Positions 40,411 through 50,319 are shown, counted from the stretch's first letter. The stretch: 64,000 nt of DNA from Streptomonospora salina (GCF_014204715.1 NZ_JACHLY010000001.1:4362501-4426500), one strand, 5' to 3'. A program made the numbers and translations. The notes: generated by a model not told the origin, from the sequence alone.

Positions 40411-41455
40411 GACGCCCGACCGCACCGCCGTCGGGGCGGGCGGACCGGATCTGCGCCACCACGGCGACGCCGAGACCGGTTCCGGCCTGCTCGACTTCGC
40501 CGTCAACGTGCGCGCGGACACACCGCCGCCGTGGCTGGCCGAGCGCATCGCGGCCTCGCTCGGCGACGTCGCCGCCTACCCCGACCCGGGTCCGGCGCGC
40601 GAGGCGGTGGCCCGCCGCCACGGCCGCGACCCGTCCGAGGTGCTGCTGACCGCGGGGGCCGCCGAAGCGTTCGTGCTTCTGGCGCGGGTGCTGCGGCCCC
40701 GCCGCGCCGTGGTGGTCCACCCCCAGTTCACCGAGCCCGAGGCGGCGCTGCGCGCGGCCGATCACCCGGTCGAGCGGGTGGTGCTGGAAGGGCCGCGATT
40801 CGAACTGGACCCGGCGGCGGTGCCGGCCGAGGCCGACCTCGTCATGGTGGGCAACCCCACCAATCCCACGTCGGTTCTGCACCCCGCAGCGGTTCTGGAG
40901 CGCCTGGCCCGGCCGGGCCGCGTCCTGGTGGTCGACGAAGCGTTCGCCGACTGCGTCCCCGGCGAGGCGGAGTCGCTGGCCGGCCGGGGCGACCTGCCCG
41001 GGCTGGTGGTGCTGCGCAGCCTCACCAAGACCTGGGGACTGGCCGGACTGCGCGCCGGCTACGCGCTCGCCGACGCCGCAACGGCCGACGCGCTGGCGCG
41101 GGCCCAGCCGCTGTGGTCGGTGTCCACGCCGGCGCTGGCGGCCACCGCCGCCTGCTGCGAACCGCGTGCGCTGGCCGAGGCCGACGCGTGGGCGGACCGG
41201 CTCACCGGCCGCCGCGCCGAGTTCGCCGCCGACCTGGCCGACTGCGGGGTGCACGTCACCCCCGGCGCCGCCGCCTCCTTCGTCCTGGTCCATGCCGCCG
41301 GCGGGGAGGCGCTGCGCCACCGGCTGCGCGATGCGGGGATCGCGGTGCGCCGCGGCGACACGTTCCCCGGGCTGGGGCCCGACTGGCTGCGCGTGGCGGT
41401 GCGGGATCGGGAGACGTCGCTCCGGTTGACGCGCACTCTGGCAGAGTTGCGATGA
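40400..41455 (+). CDS. cobC: Threonine-phosphate decarboxylase-like aminotransferase
   Basis: 351 residues, fold-type I PLP enzyme. AYPDPGPAREAVARRHG, LTAGAAEAFVLLARVLRPR, NPTNPTSVLHP and RSLTKTWGLAGLRAGY (PLP-binding Lys) are present; RVAVRD ends the small domain. CobC makes the aminopropanol arm used to attach the lower ligand. The ATG overlaps cbiX by 11 bp. Homologues annotated as histidinol-phosphate aminotransferases exist, but the neighbours favour CobC. Confidence 0.88.
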   Translation: MATETPDRTAVGAGGPDLRHHGDAETGSGLLDFAVNVRADTPPPWLAERIAASLGDVAAYPDPGPAREAVARRHGRDPSEVLLTAGAAEAFVLLARVLRPRRAVVVHPQFTEPEAALRAADHPVERVVLEGPRFELDPAAVPAEADLVMVGNPTNPTSVLHPAAVLERLARPGRVLVVDEAFADCVPGEAESLAGRGDLPGLVVLRSLTKTWGLAGLRAGYALADAATADALARAQPLWSVSTPALAATAACCEPRALAEADAWADRLTGRRAEFAADLADCGVHVTPGAAASFVLVHAAGGEALRHRLRDAGIAVRRGDTFPGLGPDWLRVAVRDRETSLRLTRTLAELR

Positions 41456-41567
41456 GGTCGCCGCGGGACGGCGGGAGCCGCCGCGGCGCTGTGAGGATGG
41501 CGATGCGTGTGTCCAGTGCAGACGACCGCCGGCGGACGGCTCCGCCGGCACGTCCCGGGGGGACGAC

Positions 41568-44225
41568 ATGACCGGTGACGAACGGCGCCGCGGCGCCGAC
41601 GACGAGCCCGGGCCCGAGCCCGCGTCCGACGGACTGCTCGACGACCTGCCCGAAACCGGCCGCGGCACCGGGGCCGCATCGGCCCCGGAGTCGGGCCGGC
41701 CCTCCGGGCGGCAGCGCGCCAATCCCTTCCACGCATCGCCCGGGGGCCGCCGCGGCGGCCCCCGGGCTTCCGCGGATACGCCCAACGTGATCCCCTTCCG
41801 CGGGCACGAGGAGGACCGCGGGCGCGAGGAGGACCGTGATCAGGCCGCGGACCGTGATCGCGATCAGGACCGGGACGGGGCGCGGGAGCAGTCCGGTCCC
41901 GACGCCTCGGCCGCTACCGCCCCGGAGCTTCCCGGGGACCGGGACGCCTCCGGCGGGCCGGAGGCCCAAGCCGGGACCGGCGGCCACCGCGCCGCGGAAA
42001 GCGCCCGCGGGCACACGCCCCCCGCCGACCAGCAGCCCTCCGCGCCGGCCGAGCGCGGCGGCGAACGCGAGAGCCCCGCCGGTGCCGGCGCGTTCGAGAG
42101 CGCCCTCGCGAACGCCGCCGCCCAGAGCCCGCGCGCCCGGTCCCGGCAGGCACCGGCCCCCATGGCCCCCCAATACCCCCCGCCCTCCCGGTCCGCCGCG
42201 CCCGAACCCGCCGAACCCGGCGGGTCTGCGCCCGCCGGCGGCGCGGCGGCCGGCAGCCCGCCGGTTCCCGAAGCGCCCGCCGGACACGGCGGCGCCGCAA
42301 CCGGACCACCGACCCCGAGCGAAGACGACGAACCTGTGAACGCACACGCCGCAGCCTCCTTCCCGGAGCAACCCGACGACCGCGCGGACCGGCCCGGCGA
42401 GCCCTCCGGGGCCCGCGCGCAGCGGCCTGCGCCCGAGCAGCCCCCGGCCGCCCCCGCGCACGAGCCCGCGTACGAACCCGCCCGCACGGAACCCGACGCC
42501 CACGCCTACAGCGACGCCGAGCGCGAGGCCGTCTACCGCGCCATCCGCGAACGCCGCGACGTGCGCATGGGCTTCCGCACCGACCCCGTGCCCGACGAGG
42601 TGCTGCGCCGCGTCCTCGACGCGGGCCACCGCGCCCCGTCGGTGGGCTATTCCCAGCCCTGGGACTTCATCGTCGTGCAGGACGAGGACGTGCGCGCCCG
42701 CGTCCAGAAGCTCGTCCACGCCCAGCGCGACGCCTACGCCCGGGCGCTACCCGGCGCTCGGGCCCGCGCGTTCTCCGGGCTCAAGGTCGAAGCCATCCTC
42801 GACACCCCCGTCAACGTCGTGGTCACCGTCGATCCCACCCGCGGGGGCCGCCACACCCTGGGCCGCCACTCCCAGCCCCAGACCGCCGCCTACTCCACCG
42901 CCCTGGCCGTGGAGAACATGTGGCTGGCCGCCCGCGCCGAGGGCCTGGGCGTGGGCTGGGTCAGCTTCTTCGAGGAGCGCGACCTGGCCGCGTCCCTGGA
43001 CCTGCCGCCGCACCTGGAAGTCGTGGCCTACATGTGCATCGGCTACGTCGACGACTTCCCGCCCGAGCCCGAGCTCGCCCTGGGCGGCTGGGCGAAGGGG
43101 CGCCCGCTGCACTGGGCGGTGCACCGCGAGAACTACGGCCACCGCGGCCTGCCCGGTGAAGCCGCCACGAGTCTGTTGGAGGAGACCATCGCGGCCATCG
43201 GACCGTTGAACCAGCGCGCCCTCAAGGACGCGGAGGAGCGCCAGGCGGCCATGACCAAGCCGCCGGGATCCCTCGGCGTGCTGGAAGAGGTCTCGATCCG
43301 GATGTCGGGCCTGGTCGGCGAGTGCCCGCCGCCCGTCCCCGAGCCCGCTGCGGTGGCGATCTTCGCCGGCGACCACGGCGTGCACGCCCAGGGCGTCACC
43401 TCCTGGCCCCAGGAGGTGACCACGCAGATGGTGCACAACTTCCTCGACGGCGGCGCCGTGGTCAACGCCTTCGCCGAACAGGCCGGCGCCGAAGTCACCA
43501 TCGTCGACGTGGGCGTGGCCGGCGACCTGCCCACGGTGCCGGGGCTGCTGCCGCGCAAGGTCGCCCCCGGAACCGCCGACTTCACCCGCGGGCCGGCGAT
43601 GAGCCGCACCCAGGCGAGCTATGCCGTCGAAGCCGGAATCGAGGTCGCCCGCGACCTCGTCTCGGCCGGCAACCGCTGCCTGATCACCGGCGACATGGGC
43701 ATCGCCAACACCACCCCGTCTTCGGCGCTGATCTCGGTTTTCACCGGCGCCGACCCCGCCGACGTCACCGGCCGCGGCACCGGAGCCGACGACGCCGAAC
43801 TGGAGCACAAGATCGACGTGGTGCGGCGCGGATTGGCCGCCAACGAAACCGACCCGTCCGACCCGGTGGGGGTGCTGGCGGCCGTGGGCGGCCTGGAGCA
43901 CGCCGCACTGAGCGGATTCATCCTCGGCGCCGCCGCGATGCGGGTGCCGGTCGTGCTCGACGGCGTCATCGCCGGCGCGGCCGCGCTCGCATCGGCCGCG
44001 ATCGAGCCGCTGAGCCTCAACGCCTGCTTCGCCGGGCACCGCTCCACCGAGCCCGGCCACGCCGCGGTGCTGTCCCACATCGGGCTGCGTCCGCTGGTCG
44101 ACCTGGAGATGCGCCTGGGCGAGGGTTCGGGAGCGCTGCTCGCCCTGCCGCTGCTGCAGGGCTCGGTTCGGGCGCTGCGCAACGTCGCCACGTTCGACTC
44201 CGCGGGAGTCTCCGAGCGCGGCTGA
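41568..44225 (+). CDS. bluB-cobT: BluB-CobT fusion with long disordered head
   Basis: 885 residues if started at 41568. About 310 N-terminal residues are low-complexity, Pro/Glu/Ala/Arg-rich with DRDRDQDRDG-like tracts. Residues 312-525 are BluB (YRAIRERRDVRMGFRTDPVP, HRAPSVGYSQPWDFIVV), the FMN enzyme that makes dimethylbenzimidazole. Residues 535-885 are CobT (AMTKPPGSLGVLEEV, IFAGDHGV, TGDMGIANTTPSSA), which attaches it to ribose phosphate. A GTG at 42337 or ATG at 42161 could be the real start, but neither has a strong ribosome site and the frame remains open. The fusion passes the lower ligand directly from its synthesis to activation. Confidence 0.88.
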   Translation: MTGDERRRGADDEPGPEPASDGLLDDLPETGRGTGAASAPESGRPSGRQRANPFHASPGGRRGGPRASADTPNVIPFRGHEEDRGREEDRDQAADRDRDQDRDGAREQSGPDASAATAPELPGDRDASGGPEAQAGTGGHRAAESARGHTPPADQQPSAPAERGGERESPAGAGAFESALANAAAQSPRARSRQAPAPMAPQYPPPSRSAAPEPAEPGGSAPAGGAAAGSPPVPEAPAGHGGAATGPPTPSEDDEPVNAHAAASFPEQPDDRADRPGEPSGARAQRPAPEQPPAAPAHEPAYEPARTEPDAHAYSDAEREAVYRAIRERRDVRMGFRTDPVPDEVLRRVLDAGHRAPSVGYSQPWDFIVVQDEDVRARVQKLVHAQRDAYARALPGARARAFSGLKVEAILDTPVNVVVTVDPTRGGRHTLGRHSQPQTAAYSTALAVENMWLAARAEGLGVGWVSFFEERDLAASLDLPPHLEVVAYMCIGYVDDFPPEPELALGGWAKGRPLHWAVHRENYGHRGLPGEAATSLLEETIAAIGPLNQRALKDAEERQAAMTKPPGSLGVLEEVSIRMSGLVGECPPPVPEPAAVAIFAGDHGVHAQGVTSWPQEVTTQMVHNFLDGGAVVNAFAEQAGAEVTIVDVGVAGDLPTVPGLLPRKVAPGTADFTRGPAMSRTQASYAVEAGIEVARDLVSAGNRCLITGDMGIANTTPSSALISVFTGADPADVTGRGTGADDAELEHKIDVVRRGLAANETDPSDPVGVLAAVGGLEHAALSGFILGAAAMRVPVVLDGVIAGAAALASAAIEPLSLNACFAGHRSTEPGHAAVLSHIGLRPLVDLEMRLGEGSGALLALPLLQGSVRALRNVATFDSAGVSERG

Positions 44226-44414
44226 ACCGCCCGCGCGTACTACAGTGAACAACGGAAACGGATGCGCCGGTCGCCCACGCGACCGCAGCGCGACCCCCGT
44301 CCGGCAGAGTGGCCGGCGGGGGCCGCTGCGTGCGGCCCGCGCCCCTCGGAGGGCGCGGGTACCGGAGAGCGCCCCGCGGGGCGTGCGACGGCGCGGATCT
44401 GGAGGGCAGCCTCG

Positions 44415-45725
44415 GTGACCTATCTTCTCGGCCTGCGCATGGACGGACGCGAGGCCCTGGTCGTGGGCGGGGGCCGGGTCGCGCAGCGGCGCGTTCCCGT
44501 CCTGCTGGAATCGGGAGCCCGCGTCACGCTCGTGGCGCCCGACGCCACCGCGACCCTGGAGGACCTCGCCGCCGCGGGACGCATCACGTGGCACCGCCGC
44601 GGCTTCGGCCCGGGCGACATCGCCGAGCAGCGGCTGGGCCGCTTCTGGCTGGTGCACGCCGCCACCGACTCCGCCGAGACCAACGCCGCGGTGGCCGGCG
44701 AAGCCGAGGCCGAGCGGGTGTGGTGCGTACGCGCCGACGACCGCCACGCCTCGTCGGCCTGGACCCCCGCCACGGGTAGTGCGGCCGGCGCCACCGTGGG
44801 CGTGGTCGCCGACGGCGATCCCCGCCGCGCCGCCGGGTTGCGCGACTCCGTCGTCGAGGGTCTGGCCGACGGGTCGCTCGACGCCCGGCGCGGACGCGAA
44901 CGCCACAGCGGCGTCGCCCTGGTCGGCGGCGGACCCGGCGATCCCGGCCTCATCACGGTGCGCGGCCGCCAGCTGCTCGCCCAGGCCGACGTGGTCGTGG
45001 TCGACCGGTTGGCGCCCAACTCGCTGCTGGAGTCGCTGCCCGCCGACGTCGAGATCGTCGACGCCGCCAAGATCCCCTACGGGCGGTCGATGACCCAGGA
45101 CGACATCAACAGCACCCTCGTCGAGCACGCCCGCGCGGGCCGGTTCGTCGTCCGCCTCAAGGGCGGTGACCCGTTCCTGTTCGGGCGCGGCGGCGAAGAG
45201 GCTCTGGCGTGCGCGCAGGCGGGCGTGGCCGTAACCGTCGTCCCCGGCATCACCAGCGCACTGTCGGCCCCTGCCACCGCCGGCATCCCCGTCACCCACC
45301 GCGGCGTGGCCCAGGACGTGCACGTGGTCTCGGGCCACGTTCCGCCCGGCGACCCGCGCTCCACCGTCGATTGGCCCGCGCTGGCCCGTGCAGGCGGTAC
45401 CGTCGTGGCACTGATGGCCGTCGAGCGGATCGAGGCGATCGCCGCGGCCCTGATGGAGCACGGACGTCCGCCCGAGACCCCGGTGGCGCTCGTCCAGGAG
45501 GCCACCATGCCCACACAGCGCACCATCCGCACCACGCTCGCCGGCGTCGGCGGAACCGTGCGTGAGTCCGAAGTGCGCCCTCCGTCCGTGATCGTGATCG
45601 GAGAAGTGGTCGACGTGGCCGGTGAAATTGACATACTGCACATGGGGCGCGCTGAGTCGGGATCGGGCAGCGCCTCCGCCGATGCCGCCGCCGGCGATCC
45701 CCCCGAGGGGAATCGCATCTTGTGA
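44415..45725 (+). CDS. cysG: Siroheme synthase-type fusion CysG
   Basis: 436 residues from the GTG at 44415, with GGAGGG eight bases upstream. Residues 1-150 are a precorrin-2 dehydrogenase/ferrochelatase part (YLLGLRMDGREALVVGGGRVA). Residues 175-425 are uroporphyrinogen-III C-methyltransferase (VALVGGGPGDPGLITVRG, VVVDRLAP, RLKGGDPFLFGRGGEE, VVPGITSALSAPATAGIPVTHR). It makes precorrin-2, the entry to both siroheme and B12. The usual third activity depends on the small N-terminal part; the linker helix region is short. Its stop overlaps the next gene's GTG. Confidence 0.9.
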   Translation: MTYLLGLRMDGREALVVGGGRVAQRRVPVLLESGARVTLVAPDATATLEDLAAAGRITWHRRGFGPGDIAEQRLGRFWLVHAATDSAETNAAVAGEAEAERVWCVRADDRHASSAWTPATGSAAGATVGVVADGDPRRAAGLRDSVVEGLADGSLDARRGRERHSGVALVGGGPGDPGLITVRGRQLLAQADVVVVDRLAPNSLLESLPADVEIVDAAKIPYGRSMTQDDINSTLVEHARAGRFVVRLKGGDPFLFGRGGEEALACAQAGVAVTVVPGITSALSAPATAGIPVTHRGVAQDVHVVSGHVPPGDPRSTVDWPALARAGGTVVALMAVERIEAIAAALMEHGRPPETPVALVQEATMPTQRTIRTTLAGVGGTVRESEVRPPSVIVIGEVVDVAGEIDILHMGRAESGSGSASADAAAGDPPEGNRIL

Positions 45726-47581
45726 CATCGACGACCGATGAGGAGGGCGGAAGCACTATGTCCCGGCCGTCTGCGATGCCGGAAGCCACAGGTACGGGCC
45801 GACCTGCGGCCGAGGGGTCTGGTGCGCCCGAATCCGCCTCGGGGCGCCGTGAACGCGCCCCCGTCGATGCCGACGGGCGCAGCGCCACCAGGCACCGGGG
45901 CGACGACTCGTTCGAGGCCCGCTTCGAGAAGGTCCTGGAGAACCTGGGCGGGCGGATCCGCGCCACCGAGTTCGCCGAGGGACTGCCGGGCGCCACCGAA
46001 GGCGCCAGTGCGCGTTCGGACCTGCTGCACCAGCTCGACGACTACGTCCTGCCCCGGGTGCGCCGCCCCGACACCCCGCTGCTGATCGCTGTGGCCGGAT
46101 CCACCGGGGCGGGCAAGTCCACCTTGGTCAACAGCCTGGTAGGCGAGCAGGTCACCACCACCGGGGTGCGCCGCCCCACCACCAACAGCCCCGTGCTGGC
46201 CTGCAACCCCGCCGACGGCGACTGGTTCAGCGAAGCGACGTTCCTGCCCACCCTGCCGCGCGTGCGCCAGCACGGCCTGGCCATGCCCGGCAAGGACGGC
46301 ATGCTGGTGCTCGCGCCCAGCGAGGCCATGCCCCGCGGCGTCGCGCTGCTGGACACCCCCGACGTCGACTCCGCGGTCTCGGCCCACCACGAGTTCGCGT
46401 CGAAGTTCCTCGACGCCGCCGACCTGTGGGTGTTCGTCACCACCAGCAGGCGCTACGCCGACGCCCGCGTCTGGGAGTTCCTGCGGGTCGCCCGCGACCG
46501 CGGAACCTCGCTGGCGGCGGTGCTCTCGCGCGTGCCCGACCGCGGCCGCTCCCAGCTGGTCCAGCACTTCGGCGCGATGCTGGAAGCCAACGGCCTCGGC
46601 GACGCCATCCGGTTCGTCGTACCCGAGACCGACCAGATCTCGGGGGAGCGGTTCACCTCCAACGTCGCCGACCCCGTCCGCGACTACCTGGCCGACGTCG
46701 CCGGCGACCTCGTCCAGCGCGACCGGGTGTCGCTGCGCACCTTCATCGGGGTCATCGACAGCTTCCGCACCCGCGTTCCCGACCTCGCCAAACAGGTCGA
46801 GGTCCAGGTCGAGACGCGGCGGACGCTGGAGTCGGCCGTCAAGTCGGCCTACGAGGCCGCGGGAGCCGAGATCGACGACGCGCTGCGCGAGGGCGAGCTG
46901 ATGCGGGGCAACCTGCTGGCGCGCTGGCAGGACATCGCCGCCAGCGGCGAACTGATGCGGATGATGCGCTCGCGCGGGCGGCGCAGACCCCGCGGCGACG
47001 ACGACGAGGAATCGCGTGTGCGCGGGTTGGAGCACGCGGTGCGCGACAGCCTGGAGTCGCTGGTGATCGCCTCGGCCGAACGCGCCGTCGAGAAGGTCGC
47101 CGACGAGTGGGAGACCGTGCACGGCGGCGAGCCCGTCGTCGAGCGCGCCGGCGGGCGGCGGCTGCCCGAGGCGTTCGTGGAGCGTGCGGGGACGACGGTC
47201 GCCGAGTGGATGCAGCGGGTCGGCGAGATGGTCGCCGCCGACGGCGCCACCAAGCGCTCGGTGGCGCGGGTCATCAGCTCCGACAAGCGGGCCTTCACGC
47301 TCGTGCTGATCGTGGAGCTGCTCGGCTACGACGCCGCGGGAGCGGGCTCCGGAAACAGGTCCGGCCCTTCGCCGAACCGCCTGCTCAGAGGGGTGTTCGG
47401 GGCCGATTCATTGCGTAATATCAGTAACCGGGCACGTGACGATCTGCGTCGGCGGATCGGAACGCTGCTCTACGAGGAGCGCACCCGCTTCACCGAAACG
47501 CTGGCCGCCGTCAAACTGCCCGAAGAGGCCGACGCCGTCCAGCTCTACCAAGCGACGTACAACCTCGAGATTGCGCGATGA
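45722..47581 (+). CDS. Dynamin-like GTPase, first of a pair
   Basis: 619 residues from a GTG overlapping the cysG stop (an ATG at 45758 with AGGAGG upstream is an alternative). A disordered head of about 60 residues precedes a G domain (100-320): P-loop AGSTGAGKST, TTTGVRRPTT (G2), LLDTPDVDS (G3 without the usual Gly). A canonical NKxD is not seen. The C half is a helical stalk with an Arg-rich insertion (RSRGRRRPRGDDDEE). No membrane span is present. The second GTPase gene overlaps by ATGA; such pairs are found widely in actinobacteria, and they probably work as a heteromer at the membrane. Confidence 0.85.
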   Translation: MTSTTDEEGGSTMSRPSAMPEATGTGRPAAEGSGAPESASGRRERAPVDADGRSATRHRGDDSFEARFEKVLENLGGRIRATEFAEGLPGATEGASARSDLLHQLDDYVLPRVRRPDTPLLIAVAGSTGAGKSTLVNSLVGEQVTTTGVRRPTTNSPVLACNPADGDWFSEATFLPTLPRVRQHGLAMPGKDGMLVLAPSEAMPRGVALLDTPDVDSAVSAHHEFASKFLDAADLWVFVTTSRRYADARVWEFLRVARDRGTSLAAVLSRVPDRGRSQLVQHFGAMLEANGLGDAIRFVVPETDQISGERFTSNVADPVRDYLADVAGDLVQRDRVSLRTFIGVIDSFRTRVPDLAKQVEVQVETRRTLESAVKSAYEAAGAEIDDALREGELMRGNLLARWQDIAASGELMRMMRSRGRRRPRGDDDEESRVRGLEHAVRDSLESLVIASAERAVEKVADEWETVHGGEPVVERAGGRRLPEAFVERAGTTVAEWMQRVGEMVAADGATKRSVARVISSDKRAFTLVLIVELLGYDAAGAGSGNRSGPSPNRLLRGVFGADSLRNISNRARDDLRRRIGTLLYEERTRFTETLAAVKLPEEADAVQLYQATYNLEIAR

Positions 47582-50283
47582 CGACTCATTGGAACGCCGC
47601 TCACGCGGACGAGGATCCGGAGGCGGCGGGGAACCGGGAAGCAGGCCGCCCTGACAGCGGCGGCGCCTCGGATTCCGGCCACGATGCGCGCAGCGGTGAC
47701 CGGCCGTGGAACGGCTACGTCGTCCCCGGAACCGACCGGATCAGGGCCGGCTGGGCACCTCCCGGCGACGACTCCTGGCCGGAGAGCCGCCCCGTGGGGC
47801 CGCCGGCCGCGGCCTATCCGGCGTTGCGCCGGGCCGTCGACCAGCAGTCGGGGGCCGCGGGGCCGGAGGACGGCGATCCCGACGAGGCCGGCGGCGCGTC
47901 GCAGGACGACGCCCCCACCGGGCCGATCCCCGAGGTCCGCCCGGAGCACGCGAACAGGCGCTACGCCGAGTCCGGCACCGAACCGCCGGCCGACCGGAGC
48001 GGCGCGGCCGCTCCGGGAACCGGCCCCGAGCGCGAGCCGCTGCCGAAGCGGCCGGTACGCCGGTCGGCCGACGAATCCGGCCCGCGCCGGGCCCGCCACG
48101 AGAAGGCCGACGACTCCGCTTCCGCCGGCGACCCCGGTTCCTCCTCCGACGCTGCCGACGCTTCCCAGCACGGCCGCCACTCGGCGGCACCCCCTGAGCC
48201 CGCCGCGCCCGCCGACGGCTCCGCCGATCCGTCCTCCGCATCCGCCGAGGGCGCCGGCCGGACCTCCGGAGAAGGCGACCCCGACGATCCCGACCGCCTG
48301 GCGGACTGGGTGGGCAGCCTCGCCGACCTCGACGAGACCAATATGATCGCCGGACGCCGCACCGGTCCGATGCCCGTGGTGGACCCGGTCGAGGGCGCCC
48401 CCGCCGGCTCCGCGGCCGCGGCCGGCCCCGATCCGGAGGGCGAGCGGTCGGAAGGCCCGACCGGCTCCGCAGCCGAACGGGCCGCGGGGACGTCCGCGGG
48501 CTCGGGCACGGCGACCTCCGCGGGGCCGGACGCCGGCGCCGCGCCGGCCCCCGCTCGGACCGACGCACCGGAGCCGCGGCCCGCAGCGCGCCCCGAGGCG
48601 CCCGGAGCCGACACCGGTTCCGACGACGAGTACCGCCCGTCCGCGGCCGGCGAGCCCTGGGAGCCGATGCCCGCGGTCACCCGCGAGGAGCTGATCACCC
48701 GCCTGGACGCGGTGTCGGCGCTGGTGGGCATCGGAGCCGACGATTTCTCCTCCGAGGTCGTGGACCAGGCCCAGAACCTGCTCGACCACGCCGGCGCCCG
48801 GCTGCGGCTCTCGGGCGAGCACACGGTGGTCGCCCTGGCCGGCGGCACCGGCAGCGGCAAGTCGTCGTTGTTCAACGCCCTGTGCGGCCTGGACTTCTCC
48901 CGCGTCGGTATCACCCGCCCCACCACCTCCGACACCCACGCCTGCGTGTGGGGCAACGAGGGCGCCGAAGGACTGCTCAGCTGGGTGGGCGTGCCGCGCC
49001 GCAACCGCCACTCCCGCACCAGCGAGCTCGACAAGAGCGACTCCGAGCTGTCGGGGCTGATCCTGCTCGACCTTCCCGACCACGACTCCGTGCGCTCCGA
49101 GCACACCGCCGAGGCCGACCGGCTCATCGGCTCCTGCGACCTGCTCGTGTGGGTGCTGGACCCGCAGAAGTACGCCGACGCCGCGGTGCACCACCGCTAC
49201 TTCGCCGAGATGACCGGCCACGGCGCGGTCACCGTGGCCGTGCTCAACCAGGTCGACCGGGTCGCCCCCGACGAGCTGGAGGAGCTGCTGACCGACCTGC
49301 GCCGGCTGCTGGAGACCGAGTCGGGAGTCCACCCGCGGGTGGTGACCACGTCCACGGCCACCGGCCAGGGCATCGGCACACTGCGGTCGCTGCTGGCCGA
49401 GACCGTCACCGAGCGCCGAGCGCTGATCGACCGGCTGGTCGCCGACCTCGACCGCGTCGTCGCGGGCTTCGAGCGCTACCACGGCGACCCCGACGGGGTC
49501 GGCACCGTGGTTCCCGACCGGGTGCGTTCGGCGCTGGTGGAGGGCCTGGTGGAGGCCGGCGGGGCGGCCGGCGTCGCCGACACCGCCGAGAGCGCCTACC
49601 GGCAGCGCGGCGAGCGCCGCGTGGGGTGGCCGGTCGCCCGGTGGGCGAACCGGCTGCGCCGCGACCCCCTGAGCGCGGTCAGCGACGGCTTCGCCGGAGG
49701 CGCGGATACCGCGGCCCCGGTCGAGGCCTACGGCGCGGGTATCGACAAGGCCGCCGTCGACGTGGCCCGCCAGGTCGCGGGGTCCCTGCCGGCGCCGTGG
49801 CCGCGTCGGGTGCGCGCGGCCGCCCGCAGCGGTCTGGACGTGCTGCCCCGGGAGCTGAGCGAGGCGGTCGCGTCGTCGGTTCCCGCCGCTGAAGAGACCC
49901 CCACCTGGTGGCGTGTGGTGCACACGCTGCAGTACGTCCTGCTGGGGCTGGCGGGGGCCGGGATCGTCTGGTTCGGCACCGTGCTGGCCAGTTGGCTGGC
50001 CGGCGGACTGACCGGTGTGCCGGTCGTGGACGCCCCGATCTTCCTCGGATTCGCCGCGGCGATGGCGGTGGCCACGCCTGCGGCGGGCTGGCTGCTGGGC
50101 ACCGGATCGTCGAACCTGATCGAGGTCTCGGCCGCGCAGAGGCGCGAGCTGGTCGAGCAGCGCAGCTCCCAGCGGGCCCGCGAACTGGCCGAGCAGCGGA
50201 TTCTCGCCCCGGTCGAGCAGGAACTGGCCCACTACGTCGAGTCCTGCCGGGCTCTGGCGACGGCGCAGGGCCCGCGCGGCTGA
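47578..50283 (+). CDS. Dynamin-like membrane GTPase, second of a pair
   Basis: 901 residues. About 355 residues of acidic, Pro/Gly/Ala-rich disordered sequence come first. A G domain (380-620) follows: AGGTGSGKSS, GITRPTTSDTHA, LLDLPDHDS, and LNQVDRV as the G4. Two membrane spans lie near residues 785-850 (VLLGLAGAGIVWFGTVLASWLAGGL; LGFAAAMAVATPAAGWLLG), ahead of a charged C-terminal helix. The membrane partner and the soluble GTPase before it should act together. A hairpin follows at 50,296. The gene is the last of the cysG-GTPase-GTPase unit. Confidence 0.87.
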   Translation: MTTHWNAAHADEDPEAAGNREAGRPDSGGASDSGHDARSGDRPWNGYVVPGTDRIRAGWAPPGDDSWPESRPVGPPAAAYPALRRAVDQQSGAAGPEDGDPDEAGGASQDDAPTGPIPEVRPEHANRRYAESGTEPPADRSGAAAPGTGPEREPLPKRPVRRSADESGPRRARHEKADDSASAGDPGSSSDAADASQHGRHSAAPPEPAAPADGSADPSSASAEGAGRTSGEGDPDDPDRLADWVGSLADLDETNMIAGRRTGPMPVVDPVEGAPAGSAAAAGPDPEGERSEGPTGSAAERAAGTSAGSGTATSAGPDAGAAPAPARTDAPEPRPAARPEAPGADTGSDDEYRPSAAGEPWEPMPAVTREELITRLDAVSALVGIGADDFSSEVVDQAQNLLDHAGARLRLSGEHTVVALAGGTGSGKSSLFNALCGLDFSRVGITRPTTSDTHACVWGNEGAEGLLSWVGVPRRNRHSRTSELDKSDSELSGLILLDLPDHDSVRSEHTAEADRLIGSCDLLVWVLDPQKYADAAVHHRYFAEMTGHGAVTVAVLNQVDRVAPDELEELLTDLRRLLETESGVHPRVVTTSTATGQGIGTLRSLLAETVTERRALIDRLVADLDRVVAGFERYHGDPDGVGTVVPDRVRSALVEGLVEAGGAAGVADTAESAYRQRGERRVGWPVARWANRLRRDPLSAVSDGFAGGADTAAPVEAYGAGIDKAAVDVARQVAGSLPAPWPRRVRAAARSGLDVLPRELSEAVASSVPAAEETPTWWRVVHTLQYVLLGLAGAGIVWFGTVLASWLAGGLTGVPVVDAPIFLGFAAAMAVATPAAGWLLGTGSSNLIEVSAAQRRELVEQRSSQRARELAEQRILAPVEQELAHYVESCRALATAQGPRG

Positions 50284-50295
50284 GGCTGTGTGCAG

Positions 50296-50319
50296 GCGCA
50301 GGCGACGCTGTGCCTGCGC
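50296..50319 (+). terminator. Hairpin after second GTPase gene
   Basis: GCGCAGGC (50296-50303) pairs with GCCTGCGC (50312-50319), 8-base loop, 13 bases after the stop. The rest of the 320-bp gap holds the operator-like site below and GC-rich DNA without a gene. Confidence 0.5.

Noticed and set aside
42747-45728. A 993-codon minus-strand frame
   Set aside because: It is antisense to bluB-cobT and cysG and lacks any motif or ribosome site.
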